In this document: one piece after another, positions 27,032-34,569 of the stretch | Position numbering within the stretch: the stretch's first letter is position 1 | Layout of the letters: every line of letters begins with the position of its first letter | Assembly (NCBI RefSeq): GCF_018070575.1 | Contig: NZ_JAGPXN010000005.1 | Location: 124,001 to 188,000, forward strand | Origin: Micromonospora sp. C31 | GTDB taxonomy: Bacteria; Actinomycetota; Actinomycetes; Mycobacteriales; Micromonosporaceae | Direction of reading: 5' to 3' | Length of the DNA: 64,000 nt | Position numbers and translations under genes: made by a program | Notes under the pieces: generated by a model | Told to the model about the DNA's origin: nothing | Seen by the model: only the letters and a program-made list of their open reading frames with translations | Databases searched by the model: none

Positions 27032-28993
27032 TCAGCGGACCATGGAGCCGACCACGGGCTTGGTGAGCAGGGCGGACTGGTTGCGCTGGATGCCCGGGTC
27101 GAGGGTCTTGGCGACGAAGATGGCGTGCCAGATGCAGAAGATCAGCACCGTCCACACCTTGCGGGAGTGGTCGGCCTCCTCCCGCTTGTGCTCCTCCAGC
27201 AGCCGCATCGCGTACGACAGGTCGAGCAGGTCACCGGCGCCGGAGGTGGACAGCACGTGCCGGGCCCACTCGTACATCTCGCCGCGCAGCCAGACCCGGG
27301 TGGGGGTCGGGAAGCCGAGCTTCCTGCGGTTGACGATGGCCGGCGGCACCACGCCCTGCAGCGCCTGGCGCATCGCGTACTTGGTGGCGTCGGAGCGGGG
27401 CGGGAGCTTCAGGTCCACCGGGATCCGCGACGCCACGTCGAAGACCGCGCGGTCCAGGAAGGGCACCCGCACCTCCAGCGAGTGCGCCATCGAGATCCGG
27501 TCGGCCTTGACCAGGATGTCGCCGCGCAGCCAGGTGTAGAGGTCGACGTACTGCATCTTGGTGACGTCGTCGAGCTCGGTGCACTCGGCGTAGATGGGCG
27601 CGGTGACGTCGGTGTAGCGGACCGAGGGGTCGTAGCGGCGCAGCAGGTGCTGCTTCTCCTCCTCGGTGAACATCCGGGCGTTGCCGTAGTAGCGCTGTTC
27701 GATCGGGGTGGTGCCGCGCTCCAGGAAGCTCTTGCCCTTCACCCCCTGCGGGATGGCCTTGGAGACCGCCCGCAGCCCCTTCTGCACCCCGTCGGGCAGC
27801 CCGTTGACCGAGCTCAACGACAGCGGCTCGCGGTAGATGGTGTAGCCGCCGAAGAACTCGTCGGCGCCCTCGCCGGAGAGCACCACGGTGACGTGCTCGG
27901 CGGCCTTCTTGGCCACGAAGTAGAGGGGCACCAGGGCCGGGTCGGCCACCGGGTCGTCCAGGTGCCAGACGATCTTCGGCAGCGCCTCGATCATGTCGTA
28001 CGGCCCGATCTTGGTCGGGATGGTGGTCACGTCGAGGTGCCGGGCCGAGTCCTGGGCGACGTCGATCTCCGAGTAGCCCGGGACGTCGTAGCCGACGGTG
28101 AAGGTGAGGATGTTCGGGTTGAACTCCCGGGCCAGGGCCACCACGGCGGTCGAGTCGATGCCGCTGGAGAGGAACGAGCCGACCGGCACGTCGGAGCGCA
28201 TGTGCATCCGTACGCTCTCCCGCAGCGTCTCCCGGATCTCGTGGTAGAGCCGCTGCTCGTCGTCGACCGGGGTGGGCCGGAACACCGGCCGGTACCACCG
28301 ACGCACGTCGATGCGCCCGCCCGGGGTCCAGCTCAGGTACTCGCCGGAGCCGATCCGGCTGATGCCCTTGTGCAGGGTGCCGGGCTCGGGCACGTACTGC
28401 AGGGTCAGGTAGTGGCTGAGGTTGGCCGTGTCGATGCCGGCGTCGCCCTGGTAGTTGGAGTGGGCGAAGGGCAGCAGCGCCTTCTTCTCCGAGGCCAGGT
28501 AGAGGCCGTCGGCGGTCTCCAGGTAGTGCAGCGGCTTGATGCCGAAGTAGTCCCGGCCGCCGAACGCGCGGCGCTCCTGCCGGTCCCAGATGACGAAGGC
28601 GAACATGCCGCGCAGCCGGGTGAGCACCTGCTCGCCCCAGAAGTGGTAGCCGGCGACGATCACCTCGCCGTCACCGGCGGTGGCGAACTGCGCGCCGAAG
28701 TCCCGGATCAGCTCCTCGCGCAACTCGATGTAGTTGTAGATCTCGCCGTTGAAGGTGAGCAGGTAACGCCCGTTCGCGTAGGACAGGGGCTCTTGGCTGG
28801 AGGCCACGTCGATGATCGCCAACCGCTTGTGCGCGAACACGCCGTCCGCGTACCGGCCGGAGGCGTCGCCGACCACCTCGACACCGGTCTCGTCCGGTCC
28901 GCGGTGGTGCAGGCATTCCAACGCCCCGGCGATGTTGTCGCGGTGGGCGGCGGCGTCGCCGCGCGCACTGAAGAAGGCCAGGAGTCCGCACAT
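27032..28993 (-). CDS. asnB: Glutamine-dependent asparagine synthase
   Basis: Makes asparagine from aspartate, glutamine and ATP, or amidates a related substrate. The 653-residue protein needs Met-Cys at the N-terminus for the Ntn glutaminase, so the ATG at 28993 (MCGLLAFFSARGD) is the start, not the ATG at 29002. GGAAAG lies 9 nt upstream. Glutaminase residues are in RLAIIDVA and FNGEIYNY. The synthase domain has LSSGIDSTAVVALA (PP-loop) and SGEGADEFFGGY. Size and layout match the actinobacterial AsnB of core metabolism. Confidence 0.93.
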   Translation of the reverse strand: MCGLLAFFSARGDAAAHRDNIAGALECLHHRGPDETGVEVVGDASGRYADGVFAHKRLAIIDVASSQEPLSYANGRYLLTFNGEIYNYIELREELIRDFGAQFATAGDGEVIVAGYHFWGEQVLTRLRGMFAFVIWDRQERRAFGGRDYFGIKPLHYLETADGLYLASEKKALLPFAHSNYQGDAGIDTANLSHYLTLQYVPEPGTLHKGISRIGSGEYLSWTPGGRIDVRRWYRPVFRPTPVDDEQRLYHEIRETLRESVRMHMRSDVPVGSFLSSGIDSTAVVALAREFNPNILTFTVGYDVPGYSEIDVAQDSARHLDVTTIPTKIGPYDMIEALPKIVWHLDDPVADPALVPLYFVAKKAAEHVTVVLSGEGADEFFGGYTIYREPLSLSSVNGLPDGVQKGLRAVSKAIPQGVKGKSFLERGTTPIEQRYYGNARMFTEEEKQHLLRRYDPSVRYTDVTAPIYAECTELDDVTKMQYVDLYTWLRGDILVKADRISMAHSLEVRVPFLDRAVFDVASRIPVDLKLPPRSDATKYAMRQALQGVVPPAIVNRRKLGFPTPTRVWLRGEMYEWARHVLSTSGAGDLLDLSYAMRLLEEHKREEADHSRKVWTVLIFCIWHAIFVAKTLDPGIQRNQSALLTKPVVGSMVR

Positions 28994-29220
28994 GGTGGTC
29001 ATCTTTCCACGCGGCCCGAGCGGCCGTCGCGGCACCGCTGGGCTCTCGCCGTCGCGACACCGTGCGCCCAGGCGGGAGGACGTCGGCAGCCGACGGCCGA
29101 CGACGGACGACCCGGACGGGTGGCATCCGTCGCCCACGGCACTCCCGGCGGTCCCGGCCCGGCCGGCCCCCGACGGCGCGCGGTACCGTCTGACCTGCGA
29201 CGACGCGAGGGAGGCTAGGC

Positions 29221-30702
29221 ATGGCCGAGGGACGTACCGACAGCAGGCCGGCGGACGGCACCGAGTCGCACGACCCGGACTTTCCCGAGGCGTTCCTGGC
29301 CTTCATGCGGCAGGGCTGGCGGGACACCACCCTGCCGGTCGGCCCGCGACCGGAGGTGCCGAACCACGCCAAGCGCCGGGCCGCGCTCTCGGCCGCCTTC
29401 CCGGGCGAGACCCTGGTGATCCCGACCGGCGGCGAGAAGGTACGCGCCAACGACACCGACCACCCGTTCCGGCCGGGCAGCGACTTCGCCTACCTGACCG
29501 GCGACCACGACCCGGACGGCGTGCTCGTGCTGCGGCCGAACGGCTCGGGCCACGACGCCACCCTGTACATGCGGCCCCGGTCGTCGCGGCGGACCGACGA
29601 GTTCTTCCGCAGCCGGCACGGCGAGCTGTGGGTGGGCCGGCGGCACACCCTGGCCGAGAAGTCGACCGAGCTGGGCCTGCCCACGGCGGACCTGACCGAG
29701 CTGGACGCGACGCTGGCCGACCTGGCGCCGGGGCGTACCCGGGTGCTGCGCGGGTTCGACGCGCGGGTGGACACGGCCGTGCGCCCCCACGACGGCCACC
29801 GTGCCGAGGGCCAGCCGGCCCGCGACCGGGAACTGGCGATCGCGATCTCGGAACTGAAGCTGGTCAAGGACGAGTGGGAGATCGCCCAGCTCCAGGACGC
29901 GGTCGACGCGACCGTCCGGGGCTTCGAGGACGTGGCCCGGGCCCTGCCGGCGGACCGGGGCGTCTCGGAGCGCCTGCTGGAGGGGATCTTCGCGCTGCGT
30001 GCCCGGCACGACGGCAACGACGTCGGCTACGGCTCGATCGTCGGCGCGGGCGAGCACGCCACGGTCCTGCACTGGGTGCACAACCACGGCACCACCCGGC
30101 CGGGCGAGCTGCTGCTGATGGACATGGGCGTGGAGAACCGCCACCTCTACACCGCCGACGTCACGCGGGTGCTGCCGGTCGACGGCCGGTTCACCCCGCT
30201 CCAGCGTCAGGTCTACGACGCCGTGCACGCCGCGCAGCAGGCCGGCATCGACGCGATCCGACCCGGCGTGGCGTTCCGGGAGGTCCACCTGACGGCGATG
30301 CGGGTGCTCGCCGAGGCGCTGTCCGACCTGGGCCTGCTGCCGGTGAGCGTCGACGAGGCGATGGACGGGGGATCGACGGTCTACCGGCGCTGGACGCTGC
30401 ACGGCACCAGCCACATGCTCGGCATCGACGTGCACGACTGCGCGAACGCCCGCAAGGAGAAGTACCGGGACGGCACGCTGGGCGAGGGCTACGTGCTCAC
30501 CGTCGAGCCCGGGCTCTACTTCCAGCCCGAGGACGAGCTGGTGCCCGAGGAACTGCGCGGCATCGGCATCCGGATCGAGGACGACATCCTGGTCACCGCG
30601 ACCGGAGCGGTGAACCTCTCCGCCGGGCTGCCACGTGCGGCCGCCGAGGTGGAGACCTGGCTGGCCGAGCAGCGCGAGGCGGGTCCCCGCCTGCCCGGCT
30701 GA
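29221..30702 (+). CDS. pepP: Xaa-Pro aminopeptidase (M24B)
   Basis: Removes an N-terminal residue preceding proline. The 493-residue protein has an N-terminal aminopeptidase-P domain (PGETLVIPTGGEKVRANDTDHPFRPGSDFAYLTG) and a pita-bread catalytic domain. Metal ligands lie in LLMDMGVENRHLYTADVTRV (two Asp), HGTSHMLGIDVHD (His), VLTVEPGLYF (Glu) and IRIEDDILVT (Glu). GGGAGG precedes the ATG and TACCGT (29184-29189) is a plausible -10. A hairpin follows its stop. Confidence 0.93.
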   Translation: MAEGRTDSRPADGTESHDPDFPEAFLAFMRQGWRDTTLPVGPRPEVPNHAKRRAALSAAFPGETLVIPTGGEKVRANDTDHPFRPGSDFAYLTGDHDPDGVLVLRPNGSGHDATLYMRPRSSRRTDEFFRSRHGELWVGRRHTLAEKSTELGLPTADLTELDATLADLAPGRTRVLRGFDARVDTAVRPHDGHRAEGQPARDRELAIAISELKLVKDEWEIAQLQDAVDATVRGFEDVARALPADRGVSERLLEGIFALRARHDGNDVGYGSIVGAGEHATVLHWVHNHGTTRPGELLLMDMGVENRHLYTADVTRVLPVDGRFTPLQRQVYDAVHAAQQAGIDAIRPGVAFREVHLTAMRVLAEALSDLGLLPVSVDEAMDGGSTVYRRWTLHGTSHMLGIDVHDCANARKEKYRDGTLGEGYVLTVEPGLYFQPEDELVPEELRGIGIRIEDDILVTATGAVNLSAGLPRAAAEVETWLAEQREAGPRLPG

Positions 30703-30720
30703 CCCTGGGGTACGACCACA

Positions 30721-30756
30721 CGATGGGACCCGTCGCCACCTGCGCGGGTCCCGTCG
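30721..30756 (+). terminator. Terminator hairpin after pepP
   Basis: CGATGGGACCCG (30721-30732) pairs with CGGGTCCCGTCG (30745-30756), one G-T pair, 12-nt loop, 18 bp after the pepP stop. Confidence 0.7.
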
Positions 30757-30872
30757 TCGTCTGCGCTGCTCACCCCCTTCCTGCCCGGACCGGTCGGCTT
30801 GACGCGTCACGTCCAGAGTGAGGGGAATACGCGGTTTTCTCGGATTAGCGTATCTCGCGAGGATCCTTCTCA

Positions 30873-30936
30873 TACGGTGGCTATCAGAGGCTACAAACCC
30901 ATTTGTGGCCAGTCGCGCCACTTCAGGTGGTGCGAC
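30873..30936 (+). promoter_or_regulatory. Promoter and hairpin leader of beta-helix gene 1
   Basis: The -10-like TACGGT (30873-30878) in TCTCATACGGT is shared with the second copy at 32815. Twelve nt later begins hairpin 1, GGCTACAAA-CCCA-TTTGTGGCC (30889-30910), with one G-U pair. A second hairpin is GTCGCGCCAC (30912-30921) with GTGGTGCGAC (30927-30936), followed by GTCTGG. The pairing is kept while bases differ from copy 2. No -35 is obvious. Confidence 0.55.
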
Positions 30937-30970
30937 CCCGTCTGGCAGCAGGAAAGGGCGGAAGGCTCTG

Positions 30971-32542
30971 ATGTCCAACGACGTAACGACTCCCGACGGT
31001 GGCGCCCCCACGGGTGCACCGACCCGAGGGCGGCGCAAACTCTGGGTGGCTGCAGGCGTTGCCGGACTGACCGGCGTGGTCGGCCTGGCGGCACTGGGCG
31101 GCCTGGCCGCTCGCGATGACAAGTCCGCCGGCGCGGACCGGCTGTCGGACGCGCAGTCGTCGACCCTGCGGCAGAACGTCAGCGACGCCGGCACGGCCGA
31201 CCCGGGCTCCGGCGAGAAGGACGACAAGAGGGATGGCCAGGATGCCCGCGGTGGCCAGGACGACTGGCAGGGCAAGGACTGGCAGGGCAAGGACGGCAAG
31301 GACTGGTCGGGCAAGGACGGCAAGGACGGCCGCGACGGCAAGGACCACGGTAAGGACGCCAAGGAACTGCCGTGTGACACCGACGTGCTGGTCGAGGCGG
31401 TGAACAGGGCCAACGAGGACCACGGCGGAGCGTTCAAACTGGCCAAGGACTGCACGTACAGGTTCACCGAGGAGACCGGCAACAACGCCTTCCCCGTCAT
31501 CGACCAGCGGATCACGATCCTCGGCAACAACTCGACGTTCTTCCACGACGGCACCGCACTGTTCCGGTTCTTCGAGGTCGCCTCCGGCGGCGACCTGACG
31601 CTGAAGGACCTCACCCTCAAGGGCGGCCAGGTGACCGCGCCCCCGCCGCCGCCAAGCAGCGCCAACGGCGGCGCCCTGCTGGTCCAGGAGGGCGGCGAGG
31701 CCACCCTGAAGCACACCAAGCTCATCGACAACCGGGTCACCGGCGTCGGCAACCAGGGCAACGGCGGCGCCATCGCCAACTTCGGCACGGTCGAGATCTA
31801 CAAGAGCGTCCTCGCCAACAACCACGCCCGCGGCGTCGGCAACGGCGGCAACGGCGGCGCCATCTACAACGAAGGCGTACTGACCGTCCACGACACCCGC
31901 GTCGACAGCAACACCGCCACCGGCAACAGCGCGGTCAGCGGCAACGGCGGCGGCATCGCCAACGAGGACGACGGCATCGCCACCATCGCCTACAGCCAGA
32001 TCACCAACAACAAGGCCAGCAACGACGGCGGCGGCATCCACAGCGAAGACGACGCCCGCCTCACCGTCACCCGCACCAAGATCGCCCACAACACCGCCTG
32101 CGACGACGGCGGCGGCATCCACAACGACGGCGACTCCACCATGCTGCTGGAATACATCATCATCGCCGAAAACAAGGCCACCGACGACGGCGGCGGCGTC
32201 CACCACGACAGCGACAACATCGCCACCATCAAGCACGCCGTCTTCACCGACAACACCGCCGGCGACAACGGCGGCGGCCTGGTCAACGGCGACACCCTCA
32301 ACCTCTACGACAGCGAGTTCAAGGGCAACCACGCCGAACAGGGCGGCGCCATCTACAACGACAACAACGCCGTCCTCACCATCCGCGACAGCAAGATCGT
32401 CGGCAACTTCGCCGCCGAACCCGCCGGCGCGGGCGGCATCCACAACAACGGCAACGCCACCGCCGTCAACCTCGACAACAAGACCATCATCAAGAAGAAC
32501 GAACCCCGCAACTGCACCAACGTCACCGGCTGCGCCAACTGA
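30971..32542 (+). CDS. Exported right-handed beta-helix repeat protein, copy 1
   Basis: 523 residues. The N-terminus (TRGRRKLWVAAGVAGLTGVV) has twin arginines before a hydrophobic core, a Tat-like or anchored signal. Next is a strongly hydrophilic linker of GKD units (QGKDWQGKDGKDWSGKDGKD), then a beta-helix domain from about residue 135. Its rungs carry GGA(I/L) and GGGI motifs (NGGAIYNEG, DGGGIHNDG, QGGAIYND), like the polymorphic outer-membrane repeat family. Two Cys pairs frame the domain (LPCDTD, CTYRF, and NCTNVTGC at the end). Codons are extremely C-rich. A surface or cell-wall role is inferred; no enzyme motif is seen. Confidence 0.85.
   Translation: MSNDVTTPDGGAPTGAPTRGRRKLWVAAGVAGLTGVVGLAALGGLAARDDKSAGADRLSDAQSSTLRQNVSDAGTADPGSGEKDDKRDGQDARGGQDDWQGKDWQGKDGKDWSGKDGKDGRDGKDHGKDAKELPCDTDVLVEAVNRANEDHGGAFKLAKDCTYRFTEETGNNAFPVIDQRITILGNNSTFFHDGTALFRFFEVASGGDLTLKDLTLKGGQVTAPPPPPSSANGGALLVQEGGEATLKHTKLIDNRVTGVGNQGNGGAIANFGTVEIYKSVLANNHARGVGNGGNGGAIYNEGVLTVHDTRVDSNTATGNSAVSGNGGGIANEDDGIATIAYSQITNNKASNDGGGIHSEDDARLTVTRTKIAHNTACDDGGGIHNDGDSTMLLEYIIIAENKATDDGGGVHHDSDNIATIKHAVFTDNTAGDNGGGLVNGDTLNLYDSEFKGNHAEQGGAIYNDNNAVLTIRDSKIVGNFAAEPAGAGGIHNNGNATAVNLDNKTIIKKNEPRNCTNVTGCAN
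31238..32542 (+). repeat. Identical 1305-bp segment, copy A
   Basis: Matches 33164-34468 with a constant offset of 1926 bp and no difference that I could find, including synonymous positions. Identity starts in the codons for GQDARGGQDD and stops exactly at the TGA. Upstream halves of the two genes are only distantly similar. Confidence 0.9.
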
Positions 32543-32555
32543 ACCAACACATAAC

Positions 32556-32597
32556 GAAGGGATCCCTTCCCCCGAACACGTGGGAAGGGATCCCTTC
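32556..32597 (+). terminator. Terminator hairpin after beta-helix gene 1
   Basis: GAAGGGATCCCTTCCC (32556-32571) and its exact complement (32582-32597) have a 10-nt loop. Each arm is itself nearly palindromic. It resembles the AAGGAAGGG..CCCTTCCTT palindrome at 13811. Confidence 0.8.
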
Positions 32598-32793
32598 CTG
32601 CACACGCCGGCTCACGACGAGCCCCGTCTCGGAGGCCGGAACGGCACCAGCCCGTCGCAAGTTCTCGATCGGTTGAGGCGACCCGTGACGCAAGCCGTCG
32701 GTTCGGCACGGCTGCGGGCCTAACTCCTCGCCGTCCGGGCCGTCCTACCTTGACCCGTCATACCCCTAACGTGGGTTTAATTCGGATACGCCC

Positions 32794-32850
32794 TTGAAGA
32801 GAATAAAACTCTCATACGGTTGGCCTCAGTAGCTACAACCGATTTGTAGC
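32794..32850 (+). promoter_or_regulatory. Promoter and hairpin leader of beta-helix gene 2
   Basis: TTGAAG (32794-32799) lies about 15 nt before TACGGT (32815-32820). After 12 nt comes the hairpin GCTACAA-CCGAT-TTGTAGC (32832-32850), the counterpart of that in copy 1. A later CAGGGC...GCCCTG pair and GTCTGG are also shared in position. The distance from hairpin to ATG is 79-80 nt in both copies. Confidence 0.55.
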
Positions 32851-32911
32851 CAGGGCAGCCCGCGGTGGCGGAGCGGCCCTGTCTGGTACGAGGAGAGAGC
32901 AGAGAGCTCCG

Positions 32912-34468
32912 ATGTCCAACTACCTTCGCAAGAACGCCGAGAACACCGCGCCGAAGAGCCGGCGCAAGCTGTGGCTCGCCACCGGCGTCGCCGGGCTGAC
33001 CGGCGTGGTCAGCCTCGCCGGCGTCGCCGCCGCGAGCAGCGCGGGCGCCGTCGGCGCCGAACGTCTCGCCGATCTGAAGTGGTCCACGGCCGAGCAGGTC
33101 ACCAAGGACGACGTCGCCGGTCGCGACGACCGTGCGGGCGAGGCCGGCAAGGGCCAGGAGGGGCAGGATGCCCGCGGTGGCCAGGACGACTGGCAGGGCA
33201 AGGACTGGCAGGGCAAGGACGGCAAGGACTGGTCGGGCAAGGACGGCAAGGACGGCCGCGACGGCAAGGACCACGGTAAGGACGCCAAGGAACTGCCGTG
33301 TGACACCGACGTGCTGGTCGAGGCGGTGAACAGGGCCAACGAGGACCACGGCGGAGCGTTCAAACTGGCCAAGGACTGCACGTACAGGTTCACCGAGGAG
33401 ACCGGCAACAACGCCTTCCCCGTCATCGACCAGCGGATCACGATCCTCGGCAACAACTCGACGTTCTTCCACGACGGCACCGCACTGTTCCGGTTCTTCG
33501 AGGTCGCCTCCGGCGGCGACCTGACGCTGAAGGACCTCACCCTCAAGGGCGGCCAGGTGACCGCGCCCCCGCCGCCGCCAAGCAGCGCCAACGGCGGCGC
33601 CCTGCTGGTCCAGGAGGGCGGCGAGGCCACCCTGAAGCACACCAAGCTCATCGACAACCGGGTCACCGGCGTCGGCAACCAGGGCAACGGCGGCGCCATC
33701 GCCAACTTCGGCACGGTCGAGATCTACAAGAGCGTCCTCGCCAACAACCACGCCCGCGGCGTCGGCAACGGCGGCAACGGCGGCGCCATCTACAACGAAG
33801 GCGTACTGACCGTCCACGACACCCGCGTCGACAGCAACACCGCCACCGGCAACAGCGCGGTCAGCGGCAACGGCGGCGGCATCGCCAACGAGGACGACGG
33901 CATCGCCACCATCGCCTACAGCCAGATCACCAACAACAAGGCCAGCAACGACGGCGGCGGCATCCACAGCGAAGACGACGCCCGCCTCACCGTCACCCGC
34001 ACCAAGATCGCCCACAACACCGCCTGCGACGACGGCGGCGGCATCCACAACGACGGCGACTCCACCATGCTGCTGGAATACATCATCATCGCCGAAAACA
34101 AGGCCACCGACGACGGCGGCGGCGTCCACCACGACAGCGACAACATCGCCACCATCAAGCACGCCGTCTTCACCGACAACACCGCCGGCGACAACGGCGG
34201 CGGCCTGGTCAACGGCGACACCCTCAACCTCTACGACAGCGAGTTCAAGGGCAACCACGCCGAACAGGGCGGCGCCATCTACAACGACAACAACGCCGTC
34301 CTCACCATCCGCGACAGCAAGATCGTCGGCAACTTCGCCGCCGAACCCGCCGGCGCGGGCGGCATCCACAACAACGGCAACGCCACCGCCGTCAACCTCG
34401 ACAACAAGACCATCATCAAGAAGAACGAACCCCGCAACTGCACCAACGTCACCGGCTGCGCCAACTGA
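32912..34468 (+). CDS. Exported right-handed beta-helix repeat protein, copy 2
   Basis: 518 residues. The N-terminus MSNYLRKNAENTAPKSRRKLWL has SRRKLWL, a good Tat motif (SRRxLxL), followed by a hydrophobic core ending AGAVGA. The segment up to about residue 85 differs from copy 1. From GQDARGGQDD on, the linker of GKD units and the whole beta-helix domain are identical to copy 1. Both genes have their own promoter, leader hairpin and terminator, so they can be expressed separately while delivering the same mature domain. Confidence 0.85.
   Translation: MSNYLRKNAENTAPKSRRKLWLATGVAGLTGVVSLAGVAAASSAGAVGAERLADLKWSTAEQVTKDDVAGRDDRAGEAGKGQEGQDARGGQDDWQGKDWQGKDGKDWSGKDGKDGRDGKDHGKDAKELPCDTDVLVEAVNRANEDHGGAFKLAKDCTYRFTEETGNNAFPVIDQRITILGNNSTFFHDGTALFRFFEVASGGDLTLKDLTLKGGQVTAPPPPPSSANGGALLVQEGGEATLKHTKLIDNRVTGVGNQGNGGAIANFGTVEIYKSVLANNHARGVGNGGNGGAIYNEGVLTVHDTRVDSNTATGNSAVSGNGGGIANEDDGIATIAYSQITNNKASNDGGGIHSEDDARLTVTRTKIAHNTACDDGGGIHNDGDSTMLLEYIIIAENKATDDGGGVHHDSDNIATIKHAVFTDNTAGDNGGGLVNGDTLNLYDSEFKGNHAEQGGAIYNDNNAVLTIRDSKIVGNFAAEPAGAGGIHNNGNATAVNLDNKTIIKKNEPRNCTNVTGCAN
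33164..34468 (+). repeat. Identical 1305-bp segment, copy B
   Basis: Partner of 31238-32542. The breakpoints (within the linker, and at the stop codon) and the lack of synonymous differences point to recent gene conversion or duplication, not long purifying selection. Confidence 0.9.
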
Positions 34469-34520
34469 CGACAGTCACGCGGGTACCACCTGGATCGGCA
34501 TCGGCTGACACAGAGGACGC

Positions 34521-34555
34521 TCCGGCCCCCTTCCGCTCAGCGGGAGGGGGCCGGA
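34521..34555. terminator. Bidirectional terminator between beta-helix gene 2 and the pullulanase gene
   Basis: TCCGGCCCCCT (34521-34531) pairs with AGGGGGCCGGA (34545-34555), 13-nt loop, between convergent genes. Confidence 0.8.
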
Positions 34556-34569
34556 CACGTGTGACACGA

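Noticed and set aside
30873..30960. A known riboswitch (cyclic-di-GMP or cyclic-di-AMP type) ahead of the beta-helix genes
   Set aside because: I looked for the conserved cores of those classes and did not find them. Only simple hairpins are shared by the two leaders.
30923..34369. Val/Ala/Asp-rich minus-strand frames present in both beta-helix copies
   Set aside because: They are duplicated only because the underlying DNA is duplicated. The plus-strand proteins have signal, linker and beta-helix rungs.
31238..34468. Composite transposon or insertion element flanked by 1.3-kb repeats
   Set aside because: The repeats are the genes themselves. There is no transposase, no terminal inverted repeats and no target duplication, and each copy has its own promoter and terminator.
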